Notes under the pieces: model-generated
What the model saw: only the letters and a program-made list of their open reading frames with translations
Databases searched by the model: none
Told to the model about the DNA's origin: nothing
Part shown: in pieces, positions 49,378 through 58,018 of the stretch
How the letters are laid out: every line of letters starts with the position of its first letter
Numbering within the stretch: the stretch's first letter is position 1
Translations under genes and position numbers: made by a program
Assembly: GCF_039871875.1 (NCBI RefSeq)
Contig: NZ_JBDPMD010000041.1
Location: 24,707-88,706, forward strand
Source of the DNA: Sphaerisporangium sp039871875
GTDB taxonomy: Bacteria > Actinomycetota > Actinomycetes > Streptosporangiales > Streptosporangiaceae
Length of the DNA: 64,000 bases
Direction: 5' to 3'

Positions 49378-50397
49378 TCACCGTCGCGCCGCCTCGTCGC
49401 CCTCGGACCGCTCCTGCTTGCGTCCCCGTCCGATGCGGCCCGCGTGCGCACGCTCCTCGGGGTGCTTGCGCACCCGTATCAGGCTCGCCACGACCGTGCC
49501 GGCCAGCACCAGCAGGATCACGCCGAGCGACACCGGCGTCGGGATCTCCGGGACCGACTTCGACACGTCCTGGTGCAGGAAGGCCAGCACCAGCTTGACC
49601 CCGATGAACGCCAGGATGACCGACAGGCCGATCGACAGGTACACGAGCCGTTCCAGCAGGCCCTCGATGAGGAAGTACAGCGCACGCAGCCCGAGCAGCG
49701 CGAACGCGTTGGCGGCGAACACGATGAGCGGCTCGCGGGTGATGCCGAAGATCGCCGGGATGGAGTCCAGCGCGAACAGCAGATCCGTGCCGCCGATGGC
49801 CACGAAGACCAGGAACAGCGGCGTGGCCACCCGCTCGCCGTTCTCCTTCACCAGCAGCTTGCCGTTGTGCAGGTTCTCGGTGACGGGAAGCCGCTTGCGG
49901 GCCCAGCGCATCACCCAGGTGCCCTCGACGTCGGGGTCGTCGTTGCGGTGGCGGATGAGCTGCACGGCCGTCCACAGCAGCAGGAGGCCGAACAGCAGGA
50001 ACGTCGGGGAGAAGACGCTCACCGCGGCGGCGCCGACGAGGATCAGCGCGGCGCGCAGCACCAGCGCGGCGGCGATGCCGAACAGCAGCGCCTTCTGCTG
50101 GTGCTCGGGGGGCACCGAGAACTTCGCCATGATGATGACGAAGACGAAGAGGTTGTCCACCGAGAGGCTTTTCTCCACCACCCACCCGGCGAAGTACTCG
50201 GTCGCGACGCCGCCGCCCTCCAGCAGCCACAGGGCGGCACCGAAGGCGAGCGCCACGGCGATGTAGAAGACGCTCCACAGCGTGGCCTCGCGCAGGTGGA
50301 CGGCGTGCGGGCGGCGGGCGGCGACGACGAAGTCGAGCGCGAGCAGCGTCACCACGATCCCGGTGACGGTGAGCCACCCCCATGGTGAATGGATCAT
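49378..50397 (-). CDS. TerC/Alx-family membrane protein
   Basis: A 339-residue integral membrane protein of the TerC family with about nine helices. The landmarks VVEKSLSVDNLFVFVIIMAK, GIAAALVLRAALILVGAA, FLVFVAIGGTDLLFALDSIP and AIFGITREPLIVFAANAFAL contain the conserved acidic and Asn residues of the two inverted halves. These proteins export manganese or contribute to tellurite and metal tolerance. The C-terminal tail is charged and soluble. No tellurite-resistance genes are close. A hairpin (GACCGGGT/ACCCGGTC, 50445-50470) lies in the leader. Confidence 0.9.
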   Translation of the reverse strand: MIHSPWGWLTVTGIVVTLLALDFVVAARRPHAVHLREATLWSVFYIAVALAFGAALWLLEGGGVATEYFAGWVVEKSLSVDNLFVFVIIMAKFSVPPEHQQKALLFGIAAALVLRAALILVGAAAVSVFSPTFLLFGLLLLWTAVQLIRHRNDDPDVEGTWVMRWARKRLPVTENLHNGKLLVKENGERVATPLFLVFVAIGGTDLLFALDSIPAIFGITREPLIVFAANAFALLGLRALYFLIEGLLERLVYLSIGLSVILAFIGVKLVLAFLHQDVSKSVPEIPTPVSLGVILLVLAGTVVASLIRVRKHPEERAHAGRIGRGRKQERSEGDEAARR

Positions 50398-50444
50398 TTG
50401 CGGGCCTTTCGTCGGGGCGGCGTGTGCCGTCGCTCCGCGCGGCG

Positions 50445-50470
50445 GACCGGGTGCCGGTCCTTACCCGGTC
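50445..50470 (-). terminator. Hairpin in the gap between the lipoprotein gene and terC
   Basis: GACCGGGT (50445-50452) and ACCCGGTC (50463-50470) form an 8-bp stem. It lies 77 bases after the lipoprotein stop and 48 bases before the terC start, both on the minus strand, so it may end the first transcript or act in the terC leader. Confidence 0.45.
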
Positions 50471-50546
50471 ACAAGACACGCATTCCTCCAAAACAGCGTG
50501 GGATTGGCCACTCTCCGTGACGGCGGCGGGGCTGAACGGGGGAGCT

Positions 50547-51737
50547 TCAGCCGCGGCGCAGGAAGAAGTCGTCCTCCTCGTCGCCCCAGCCCACCGCGCC
50601 CGCGACCCACAGGCGTGAGGTGCCGGGCACGGGCGCGATGGCGGCCCTGCCCACGTCGTCCGACTGCGGGTACTGCTGGCCCTCGCGCTCGCGGCGCAGC
50701 AGCGGGCCGTACGAGGCGGTCCACGCGCCGCCGTCGAAGCGCAGGAAGAGCACCTGGCCGGAGTGGGCGGCGTCCACGCCGCTGATCCAGACGTCGTCGG
50801 CGGCGAGCGCCGTGACGCCGGCGAGCTCGCCCGCCGCCACCGGGACGGGCACCCGCCACCACGCCTCGCCGTCCGAGCGCAGCACCAGCGGGGTCCTCTG
50901 GCCGCCGTCCTGGCCGCTCACCGAGCCGACGGCCCACACCTCCGTCGGCGACACCGCCCAGACGGCCTGGAGCACCCCGCCCGGGATGTCCGGTGTGCGG
51001 CCACGCTGCCAGGAGTACGTGCCGCCAGGCTCGGCCCTGCCGTGCCACACCATCGGGGAGCCCGGCTCGCGGCCGGACAGCGCGGCGTCCCCGCCGACCG
51101 CCCACACGTGCCCGGCGGTCGCGGTCACCGCGCGGAAATGCCCGTCGGCCTGGAAGGCGAGGCGGAACCGCCGGCCGTCCCACGCGACGACCTGCCCCCG
51201 GGCGGCGGTGAGCGCGGTCAGCCACGTGACGTCCCGGGTGACCGCCACGCCGGTCAGGACGTGCTCCGCCGCGACGCCGAACGGCTGGTAGGCGGTCCAG
51301 CGGGCACCGTCCCAGCGGGCCGCGTAGCCGTACCTGCCGTGGCCGACCACCCAGGCGTCGCGGGGGTCGCGCGCGTCCACGCCCACCAGGCGCACCACGT
51401 CAGGGCCGGGCTTCACCCGCGTCCACCGCTTGCCGTCCCAGTGCTGGAGCATCGGGCCGCCCTCGTCGTCCTCGGCGGCCCGCTCGTACCCGACGGCCCA
51501 CGCGTCGTCCGGCCCGGTCGCGGCGACGTCGAGCAGCGCCGAGCTCGGCCGGGCCCGCGCGCCCGGCACGAGCCGCCACTCGGGGGAGGCGGCCGTCTCC
51601 CCGGTGGGGACCGGCGCGGGTGTGGCCGTCGCTCCGGACCCGGGGGTGAGCGGCGGCACGGCCGGCGGTGTGCCCGGGGCGCCGCAGGCCGCGGCCACGG
51701 CCAGGCAGGCCGCGGCGATCGGCAGGCGCGTCCTCAT
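50547..51737 (-). CDS. Exported lipoprotein with beta-propeller-like repeats
   Basis: A 396-residue exported protein. The N-terminus is a short basic and hydrophobic signal ending at Cys18 (LAVAAACGAPG), suggesting a lipoprotein, although the lipobox is imperfect. A Pro/Thr-rich spacer leads to repeated blades with the Trp-x-x-Gly pattern: DDAWAVGY, RDAWVVGH, GHVWAVGG, TEVWAVGS, DDVWISGV and SRLWVAGA. Six blades would give a six-bladed propeller. Such proteins often bind ligands or other proteins at the cell surface. No enzymatic residue is evident. Transcription runs toward terC. Confidence 0.78.
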   Translation of the reverse strand: MRTRLPIAAACLAVAAACGAPGTPPAVPPLTPGSGATATPAPVPTGETAASPEWRLVPGARARPSSALLDVAATGPDDAWAVGYERAAEDDEGGPMLQHWDGKRWTRVKPGPDVVRLVGVDARDPRDAWVVGHGRYGYAARWDGARWTAYQPFGVAAEHVLTGVAVTRDVTWLTALTAARGQVVAWDGRRFRLAFQADGHFRAVTATAGHVWAVGGDAALSGREPGSPMVWHGRAEPGGTYSWQRGRTPDIPGGVLQAVWAVSPTEVWAVGSVSGQDGGQRTPLVLRSDGEAWWRVPVPVAAGELAGVTALAADDVWISGVDAAHSGQVLFLRFDGGAWTASYGPLLRREREGQQYPQSDDVGRAAIAPVPGTSRLWVAGAVGWGDEEDDFFLRRG

Positions 51738-51789
51738 GGCACGCCATGGTGGCAGGTGGCGCCGCCACGCCGCCACCTGCACGGACATA

Positions 51790-51829
51790 CGTACGGCTCG
51801 CGCCGGGGCACGAGGGCGCGAGCCGTACG
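51790..51829 (-). terminator. Perfect 15-bp terminator after the small protein gene
   Basis: CGTACGGCTCGCGCC (51790-51804) and GGCGCGAGCCGTACG (51815-51829) form a perfect stem around a 10-base loop, 22 bases after the minus-strand stop at 51851. Confidence 0.85.
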
Positions 51830-51850
51830 GGTCCGCTGGGCGCCGGTCCT

Positions 51851-52150
51851 CTAGCGCCGGATGACGTGAAGCACACTCGCGATACGCTCCGCGGCCGTCA
51901 CGATGTCGGAGGCGTGGCCGATGCGGCCGGCCCAGGACAACCAGAACCACCACTCGCCGTCGGCCGCGTTGGCCGCCAGCACGTCCTCGGTCACGGCCGG
52001 CGCCATGGGGTTGATCACCCGGAGGCGGGGATACAAGCCGGTGCGCGCCGTGAGTCGCACCTGGAACGCGTGGGCTTCCAGCTGCGCGGCGAGACGCTCC
52101 AGGTGGTCGATGGCTTCGGCCGTCTGGGTCCTCGAATCTGCGGTCTTCAT
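51851..52150 (-). CDS. Small hypothetical protein with Trp-rich core
   Basis: A 99-residue soluble protein. A predicted helix (AIDHLERLAAQLEAHAFQVR) is followed by YPRLRVINPMAPAVTEDVLA, then the Trp-rich DGEWWFWLSWAGRIGHASD and a final helix. The start is the ATG at 52150 with GGAG upstream. It is divergent from the HTH/TPR regulator at 52390, separated by 239 bases. Its architecture resembles the 88-residue protein at 37317-37583, which is also beside a regulator. The family is unnamed to my knowledge. Confidence 0.75.
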   Translation of the reverse strand: MKTADSRTQTAEAIDHLERLAAQLEAHAFQVRLTARTGLYPRLRVINPMAPAVTEDVLAANAADGEWWFWLSWAGRIGHASDIVTAAERIASVLHVIRR

Positions 52151-52389
52151 CGTGGTCTCCAGCGGGGACAGGGGGACCGGTCGGGACAACACTGAACCTG
52201 TGTGCGTCTAGCGGCAATCCGAGCAAATCCACTGATAAGTGGAATACCGAGGGTTGGACCTGGGGTTTACGTGGAACGGACGCGAATGGCAAAGCATCAG
52301 TCCCATAACGCTCTGGGCCATTAGGTGCCGACTGGTTAACATCGGGGAAACATCCGTAAGGCCGAACACACCAGTGGCGGAGGGCAGAG

Positions 52390-53892
52390 ATGGCCCGAGG
52401 AGAACATTCTCCGGCGTGCGCACGACGCTGGCGGGAACAGGCCGTGTCCCGGCAGTGGTCGTTGTGGCAGACCGCACAAGCCATCAACAGTTGCTGCGGA
52501 GTGAGCCTCCTCAAGGCTCACAGACTCGCCCGCGGATGGTCGGCCCGTCAAGCCATCGAGGAGCTCGAGCGCCTGTGCGAGACGCACTCGCTCGGGCTGC
52601 CGCGGGCCAGCATCGACCTCCTCAACGCCTGGGAGAACAACCGGGCCCGCCCCCGGCCGCAGACCATCGACCAGATCGCCCGGCTGTACTCCGCCAACGC
52701 CGTGCGCCTCGGTCTCGCCGCCGACTTCTCCGACGACGGCGACGCGGGCAACGTCGTGATCGTCGCCCCCACCCGCACCGCGCAGGACGCGCCGCCGCAG
52801 GCCCGCGCCGTGGCCGTGTCCTCACCCCCCGCCGTCCCCGGCTCCGCCTCCTCCGACCCCGAGGACGAGGCCGAGCGCCGCGCCCTGTTCCACCACGCGC
52901 TGCTCAGCTCCGGCATCCCCCTCAACGGGCGCATGCTGGCCGAGGTGGAACGCACCCGGCAGGACATGGACCGCACCCTCGCCACCGGCTCCGTCAACGA
53001 GGACCAGCTCGACCGGCTGGACGAGCAGGTGCTGCGCTACCGCCGCGAGTACATCAAGAGCGCGCCGCTGCCCATGCTGTACCGGCTCATGCTGGAGATC
53101 GCGGACGTGCGGCGCCTCGTCTCGGTGCGCCAGCCGGCCCTCAGCCAGCGCCGCCTGCTCAACGCCACCACCATGCTGGCGCTGCTGTCCGCCGACGCGC
53201 TGATGAAGCTCGGCGACACCCGGCAGGCCCACGCCTGGTACGGCACCGCGCGCACCGCCTCCGACGACGTCGGCGAGGTGCGGCTGCGGGCCCTGGTGCG
53301 GGCCCAGGAAGCCATGCTGCCGTACCACTACGGCGACCTCACCGAGACCGTCCGGCTGGCGCGTGAGGCCCGCATGCTCGCCGGGAGCGCTCCAAGTTCC
53401 CCCGCCGCGCTCGGCGCCGCCGCCGAGGCGCGGGCCCTCGCGCGCATGGGCGAGCACCAGGCGGCCCGGGTGGCGCTGGCCGAGGCCGAGCGCATCTTCT
53501 CCCGCATGCCGCCCGAGGACGACCACCTGGCGTTCCGGTTCTCCGAGCGGCGGCTGCAGTTCTACCGCATGGGCACGCTCATCGAGCTCGGCGAGACCGG
53601 GCAGGTGCAGGAATGGATCTCCCGGTCCGCCAGCCCCTACACCATCGACCCCGCGCTGGTGCTGCTCGACCAGGCGGCGCACGTCGCACGCGAGGGCGGC
53701 TACGACGAGGCGTGCCGGCTCGCCGAGCAGGCGCTGGTGCAGGTGCCGCCCGAGCACCGCACGTCCATCGTGGTGAACCGCGCCCGCGCCCTGCTGTCCA
53801 GCGTGCCGCCGAACCAGCGGCGCATCCCGGCCGCGCGCCATCTGCACGACCTGGTCGCGGAAGCCGGCCCGCAGCTCGCGGTGGACCGTTGA
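52390..53892 (+). CDS. Helix-turn-helix regulator with TPR-like domain
   Basis: A 500-residue protein. The N-terminus holds an XRE-like helix-turn-helix with an unusual insertion: SLLKAHRLARGWSARQAIEE, then LLNAWENNRARPRPQTIDQI and ARLYS. A Pro/Ser-rich linker follows. The C-terminal 330 residues form TPR-like helical pairs (LMKLGDTRQAHAWYGTARTA, ARMGEHQAARVALAEAERIF). This design is frequent in actinomycetes as a regulator coupled to small-molecule sensing. Its stop codon overlaps or directly precedes the APH-fold kinase gene, so the two are an operon. Ligand and targets are unknown. Confidence 0.82.
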   Translation: MARGEHSPACARRWREQAVSRQWSLWQTAQAINSCCGVSLLKAHRLARGWSARQAIEELERLCETHSLGLPRASIDLLNAWENNRARPRPQTIDQIARLYSANAVRLGLAADFSDDGDAGNVVIVAPTRTAQDAPPQARAVAVSSPPAVPGSASSDPEDEAERRALFHHALLSSGIPLNGRMLAEVERTRQDMDRTLATGSVNEDQLDRLDEQVLRYRREYIKSAPLPMLYRLMLEIADVRRLVSVRQPALSQRRLLNATTMLALLSADALMKLGDTRQAHAWYGTARTASDDVGEVRLRALVRAQEAMLPYHYGDLTETVRLAREARMLAGSAPSSPAALGAAAEARALARMGEHQAARVALAEAERIFSRMPPEDDHLAFRFSERRLQFYRMGTLIELGETGQVQEWISRSASPYTIDPALVLLDQAAHVAREGGYDEACRLAEQALVQVPPEHRTSIVVNRARALLSSVPPNQRRIPAARHLHDLVAEAGPQLAVDR

Positions 53893-53897
53893 ACAGC

Positions 53898-54788
53898 ATG
53901 CTGGCGGACGAGGCCGCCACGATCCTGCGGGAAGTGTGCGAGAGCGTCGGCCTCGACGCGACGGACGCCCAGTTGCTGCGGGTGCGCAGCAACGCGGTGT
54001 TCAAGCTCCGTGACGAGATCGTCGTGCGCATCGCCACCGCGCCCGACGCCCTGACCCGACTGCCCGTCGTGCTCGCCGTGGCGCGCTGGCTGGCCGACCA
54101 GGGCTTCCCCGCCGTGCGCCCCGCCGACGAGCTGTGCGACCAGCCGCTGGTGTACGACGGCCGCGTCGTCACGTTCTGGCACTACGTCCCCGCCAGCGGC
54201 CGCCCCACCACCACGCAGCTCGGCGACATCCTGCGCGACCTGCACATGCTCCCCGTGCCCCCGTTCGCCCTGAAGCGCCTCGCCGACCCCCTGGCCGAGG
54301 TCCGCGACTCGGTGGAGCGCCGCAAGGAGGTGCTGACCCCCGGCCAGCGTGCCTGGCTGCGTGACCGCATCGCCGAGCTGACCAGCCGCTGGGGCTCCCT
54401 GGACTCCTCCGGCCCCCACGTCCTGCTGCACGGCGACGCCTGGATCGACAACCTGCTGCGCTGCCAGGACGGCCACGCCGTCCTCTGCGACTGGGACGGT
54501 GTGGCGGTGGGCCCCCGCGAATGGGACCTCGTCCACACCTACCACGGCCAGCGCCGCTTCGGCCTGACCGAGGCCGACGTCGACGACTTCGCCGGCGCCT
54601 ACGGCAGCGACCTGAGGCACTGGGGCGGTTACCCCACCCTGATGGAGATCCGCGACATGTACGCCGTGGGCATCCACATCCGCAACGCCGCCCGCGACCC
54701 CTTCTCCCGCAAGGAACTCCCCCGCCGCCTCGACAGCCTGACCCGAGGCGACGGCCGCGCCCGCTGGTACCTCGCCGAACCCGCCTGA
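53898..54788 (+). CDS. Aminoglycoside-phosphotransferase-fold kinase
   Basis: A 296-residue APH/choline-kinase-fold protein. The N-lobe has LLRVRSNAVFKLRDEIVVRI and VVTFWHYVPASGRPTT. The catalytic loop is HVLLHGDAWIDNLLRC (HGD...N, the Brenner motif) and the metal-binding region is AVLCDWDGVAVGPREWDLVH (the DWD motif). It would phosphorylate a hydroxyl of a small molecule. Resistance is possible but a metabolite or regulatory kinase fits better because it is coupled to the HTH/TPR gene. ATG 53898 is 6 bases after that gene's TGA; TTG 53889 would overlap it and is equally possible. Confidence 0.87.
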   Translation: MLADEAATILREVCESVGLDATDAQLLRVRSNAVFKLRDEIVVRIATAPDALTRLPVVLAVARWLADQGFPAVRPADELCDQPLVYDGRVVTFWHYVPASGRPTTTQLGDILRDLHMLPVPPFALKRLADPLAEVRDSVERRKEVLTPGQRAWLRDRIAELTSRWGSLDSSGPHVLLHGDAWIDNLLRCQDGHAVLCDWDGVAVGPREWDLVHTYHGQRRFGLTEADVDDFAGAYGSDLRHWGGYPTLMEIRDMYAVGIHIRNAARDPFSRKELPRRLDSLTRGDGRARWYLAEPA

Positions 54789-54857
54789 CTCACCTGCCCA
54801 CCCGCGGAACCCGCCTGACTCACCCGCCCACCTGACTCACCTGCGGAACCCGCCCCG
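54777..54857. repeat. Tandem repeat copying the 3' end and stop codon of the kinase gene
   Basis: GAACCCGCC starts at 54777 (the gene's own end, with TGA at 54786), 54807 and 54846, so copies are spaced 30 and 39 bases. The second copy keeps the TGA in GAACCCGCCTGACTCACC. An extra CTGACTCACC lies between copies 2 and 3. The block ends at GCCCC about 70 bases after the true stop. Confidence 0.8.
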
Positions 54858-55056
54858 TCCACAGGCCCTCGCCGCACCACACCACCCTCGCGAACACCAC
54901 ACCACCGGCGCCGCGTCGGCGGGACGCGGTCCGGCGAATCCGGCGCCGCCGTACGGTGGCCCGCCTGCTGCGTCGGGCGGCGCAGATCAGGCACAATGTA
55001 GGCCCCGTCGCCGGGTTCACCCGGTGTTCGTCTCGTGACGCCGCGAGGTAGTCCCC

Positions 55057-56226
55057 GTGCACACCGAGCCACCGCACCCACCCGGCCAGGACGCCGGGTT
55101 GTTCTCACCGGTGCGCGCGGGAACGGCCGTCGAGGCCGTCACCACGGAACGGGCCTTCCTGCGGGCGATGCTGGACGCGGAGGCGGCGCTGGCACGGGCA
55201 CAGGAACGGCTGGGGCTGGTGCCGGAGGGGACGGGAGAGACGGTCACCCGGCTGTGCGCCACAGCGCGAATCGACGTCGCGGACCTGGCGCGACGGGCAC
55301 GAGGCGCGGGAAACCCCGTGGTCCCCCTGCTGGCCGATCTCCGCAAGGCCGGGGGAGAAGCCGCCACCTACCTGCACCACGGAGCGACAAGCCAGGACAT
55401 CGTGGACACGGCACTGATGCTGACCGCCGCCAGAGCCCGAGGCGTCATCCTGACCGACCTCGGACGGACCCTCGACGCCCTCGCCACGATCGCCGCCGAC
55501 CACAGAACCACCCCCCTCCCAGGCCGCACCCTCGGCAAACACGCCGTCCCCATCACCTTCGGCCTGAAAGCGGCGAACTGGCTGCTCCTCACCCTGGACG
55601 CCCGCGACATGCTGCGCCGCACCAGCCCTCCCGTCCAGTTGGGCGGCGCCGCGGGCACCCTCGAAGGGCTGGGACCGGTGGACCTCATATCGGCCTACGC
55701 CGAGGAACTGTCCCTGGAGAAGCCCCCGGCCCCCTGGCACACCCGCCGCACCCCCATGGCCGCCCTGGGCGCCGCCCTGGCCACCACCACCGGCGCACTC
55801 GGGAAGATCGCCGCCGACGTCGCCCTCATGACCCAGGACGAGGTGGCAGAACTGGAGGAACCCCCGGCCCCGGGCCGGGGTGCCTCGTCGGCGATGCCCC
55901 ACAAGCGCAACCCCGTCCTGTCCGTCCTCATCACCTCGGCCGCCGCCCAGGTGCCCGCCCTGTCCCAGATCCTCCACACATCACTGATCTCCGCCCACGA
56001 ACGCCCCACCGGCGCCTGGCACGCCGAATGGATGCCGCTGCGCGAATGCCTCCGCCTCACGGGCGGCGCCGCCGAGACGGCCGCCGAGCTGACCGCTGGG
56101 CTGAGGGTGTCGGCGGAACGCATGCGCGCCAACCTGGAGATCACCGGCGCGTTGGCGGGCGGGCTCGGCGCGTCCGGCGACCTGGTGGCCCGCGCGCTGG
56201 AAGAGTACCGGGCGAGCCCCGCCTGA
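55057..56226 (+). CDS. pcaB: 3-carboxy-cis,cis-muconate cycloisomerase
   Basis: A 389-residue enzyme of the fumarase/aspartase superfamily. It has the signature GASSAMPHKRNPV of the family, with GATSQDIVDTALMLTAARAR (the His/Ser loop) and LFSPVRAGTAVEAVTTERAF at the N-terminus typical of PcaB. It cyclises carboxy-cis,cis-muconate in the protocatechuate branch of the beta-ketoadipate pathway. The start is GTG at 55057. The downstream pcaL-type gene, 52 bases later, performs the following steps, so this is a two-gene operon. Protocatechuate dioxygenase and CoA-transferase genes are not in the window. Confidence 0.92.
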   Translation: MHTEPPHPPGQDAGLFSPVRAGTAVEAVTTERAFLRAMLDAEAALARAQERLGLVPEGTGETVTRLCATARIDVADLARRARGAGNPVVPLLADLRKAGGEAATYLHHGATSQDIVDTALMLTAARARGVILTDLGRTLDALATIAADHRTTPLPGRTLGKHAVPITFGLKAANWLLLTLDARDMLRRTSPPVQLGGAAGTLEGLGPVDLISAYAEELSLEKPPAPWHTRRTPMAALGAALATTTGALGKIAADVALMTQDEVAELEEPPAPGRGASSAMPHKRNPVLSVLITSAAAQVPALSQILHTSLISAHERPTGAWHAEWMPLRECLRLTGGAAETAAELTAGLRVSAERMRANLEITGALAGGLGASGDLVARALEEYRASPA

Positions 56227-56278
56227 GAGCCGGGGCGGCGACCGGCCGTTATCCCGAAGCACGATCGAAGGAGTCGGC

Positions 56279-57400
56279 GTGGAACTGCGCCACCGGTTCG
56301 ACGGGCCTGAGGACGCACCCCTGCTGGTGCTCGGTCCCTCCCTCGGCACGACGACGCACGTGTGGGACCCCCAGATGCCCGAACTGGCCCGCACCTGGCG
56401 GGTCCTGCGCTACGACCTGCCCGGCCACGGCGCCTCACCCGCCGTCAAGAGGCGGTTCACCGTCGGCGACATCGCCGAGGAGGTGCTGGCCCTCGCCGGG
56501 CCCGGCAGGTTCGCGGCGGGCGGCGTCTCGTTCGGCGGCGCCGTCGCCCTGTCCATCGCGGTGAACCACCCCGGCCGGCTGTCGGAGCTGGTGCTCTGCT
56601 GCGCCTCGGCGCGGTTCGGCGACCCGGCGACATGGCGGCAGCGGGCCGCCCGGGTGCGGGCCGAAGGCATGACGTGGCTGGCGGGCATGGTGACCGCCCG
56701 CTGGTTCACCCCCGGCGCCGAGCCCGAGGTGGCCGAGCCGATGCAGTCCTCCCTGCTCGGCACCGACGCCGAGTCGTACGCCCTCGCCTGCGACGCGCTC
56801 GCCGAGTACGACCTGCGCGACGGGCTGCACCGGGTCGCCGCCCGCACCCTGGTGATCGCCGGTGACCGCGACCCGGCCACCCCGGTGGCGCACGGGGAGC
56901 TGCTGGCCGAGCACATCCCCGGCGCACGGCTGGTCGTGGTGCCCGGCGCGGCCCACCTGGCCAACGTCGAGCGGGCCGGCGTGGTGTCGGACCTGATGTC
57001 CCGCTTCCTCGGCCACGGCCGCGGCATGAAGGTCCGCCGTGAGGTGCTGGGGGAGGCGTACGTCGACCGCGTTCTGGCGTCCGGCACGGCGTCCGGGCTG
57101 ACCGCCGACTTCCAGGAGTTCATCACCCGGTACGCCTGGGGGGAGATCTGGACCCGCCCCGGGCTGGACCGCCGCACCCGCAGCGTCATCACCCTCACCG
57201 CCCTCGTGGCCCGGGGCCACCTGGACGAGCTCGCCCTGCACCTGCGGGCCGCGCTGCGCAACGGCCTCACCCCTGAGGAGGTCGCCGAAGTGCTGCTCCA
57301 GACGGCGATCTACTGCGGCGTTCCCGCCGCCAACGCGGCCTTCGGCGTCGCGTCCCGGGTGTTCCGCGAGATGGACGCCGAGGGTGACGACAAGGAGTGA
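56279..57400 (+). CDS. pcaL: PcaL: fused 3-oxoadipate enol-lactonase and 4-carboxymuconolactone decarboxylase
   Basis: A 373-residue fusion. Residues 1-250 are an alpha/beta-hydrolase of PcaD type, with nucleophile Ser84 in AGGVSFGGAVALS, acid region VIAGDRDPATPVAHGELLAE and catalytic His in VPGAAHLANVE. Residues about 258-373 are a carboxymuconolactone-decarboxylase domain (VRREVLGEAYVDRVLA, RTRSVITLTALVARGHLDEL, PEEVAEVLLQTAIYCGVPAA). The enzyme decarboxylates 4-carboxymuconolactone and opens the enol-lactone to 3-oxoadipate. The fused form is typical of actinobacteria. The GTG at 56279 follows GAAGGAGTCG. Confidence 0.92.
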   Translation: MELRHRFDGPEDAPLLVLGPSLGTTTHVWDPQMPELARTWRVLRYDLPGHGASPAVKRRFTVGDIAEEVLALAGPGRFAAGGVSFGGAVALSIAVNHPGRLSELVLCCASARFGDPATWRQRAARVRAEGMTWLAGMVTARWFTPGAEPEVAEPMQSSLLGTDAESYALACDALAEYDLRDGLHRVAARTLVIAGDRDPATPVAHGELLAEHIPGARLVVVPGAAHLANVERAGVVSDLMSRFLGHGRGMKVRREVLGEAYVDRVLASGTASGLTADFQEFITRYAWGEIWTRPGLDRRTRSVITLTALVARGHLDELALHLRAALRNGLTPEEVAEVLLQTAIYCGVPAANAAFGVASRVFREMDAEGDDKE

Positions 57401-57465
57401 CGTGGGTACGACGGAACGTGATGGAGACGTCCCGTTCCGGCCGTCCGCGGGCGGACAAGTCGGGA

Positions 57466-57484
57466 GGTCACGACACGCGTGACC
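57466..57484. terminator. Inverted repeat GGTCACG...CGTGACC
   Basis: GGTCACG (57466-57472) and CGTGACC (57478-57484) are perfect inverted copies around 5 bases, directly before the cold-shock promoter and 66 bases after the pcaL stop. It could end the pca transcript or serve as an operator. Confidence 0.45.
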
Positions 57485-57487
57485 CGT

Positions 57488-57516
57488 TTGTGATCGGGGG
57501 TGGGACCGGATATTGT
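57488..57516 (+). promoter_or_regulatory. Sigma-70 promoter of the cold-shock gene
   Basis: TTGTGA (57488-57493) and TATTGT (57511-57516) are separated by exactly 17 bases. The start codon follows after about 170 bases, giving a long leader as in cspA-type genes, where the leader folds in a temperature-dependent way. Confidence 0.6.
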
Positions 57517-57695
57517 CTGCATGTTGCGGTCGTGGTTCTCTCGTTCGGCTTTACCTAACGCTCGCGGGAAGTTTCCTGACGTGCGGTCGCATCCCGGTGT
57601 TCCGTGGCAGGCACGGAGTACCGGCCCGATCCGCCGCGCAGCCCCGCGTCGCCGACTTGGCGGCCCGGTGACACCCCATACCAGGGAGAAGGCAG

Positions 57696-57899
57696 TTGTC
57701 TGAAGGCACCGTCAAGTGGTTCAACGCCGAGAAGGGCTTTGGTTTCATCGCCCCTGACGACGGTGGTGCCGACGTGTTCGTGCACTACTCCGCGATCAGC
57801 GGTCGTGGCTACCGCAGCCTCGACGAGAACCAGCGCGTCGCTTACGTGACCGTCCAGGGCGCCAAGGGCCCCCAGGCCGAAGAGGTCACGCTCCTCTGA
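57696..57899 (+). CDS. Cold-shock domain protein
   Basis: A 67-residue cold-shock protein with both RNA-binding motifs: GTVKWFNAEKGFGFIAP (RNP1 region KGFGFI) and DVFVHYSAI (RNP2). It binds single-stranded nucleic acids and melts mRNA structure. The start is TTG at 57696 with GGGAGAAGG upstream. It has its own promoter and a perfect 13-bp terminator, so it is monocistronic. Confidence 0.95.
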   Translation: MSEGTVKWFNAEKGFGFIAPDDGGADVFVHYSAISGRGYRSLDENQRVAYVTVQGAKGPQAEEVTLL

Positions 57900-57950
57900 C
57901 CCGTCGCTGACGCCGGGGCCCGCGTCGCGTTCATCGGCGCGGCCCCTTAC

Positions 57951-57982
57951 GCCTTTCGCGCCCGCATTAGGGCGCGAAAGGC
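57951..57982 (+). terminator. Perfect 13-bp terminator of the cold-shock gene
   Basis: GCCTTTCGCGCCC (57951-57963) and GGGCGCGAAAGGC (57970-57982) form a perfect stem around GCATTA, 51 bases after the stop. Confidence 0.85.
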
Positions 57983-58018
57983 CGATAGTCCGGCCCGCCG
58001 CTGGGTAGTCGCGGGCGA

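Noticed and set aside
50398..50546. Manganese riboswitch (yybP-ykoY type) before terC
   Set aside because: The conserved GGGGAGTA-type core and paired elements are not present; only a simple hairpin is seen.
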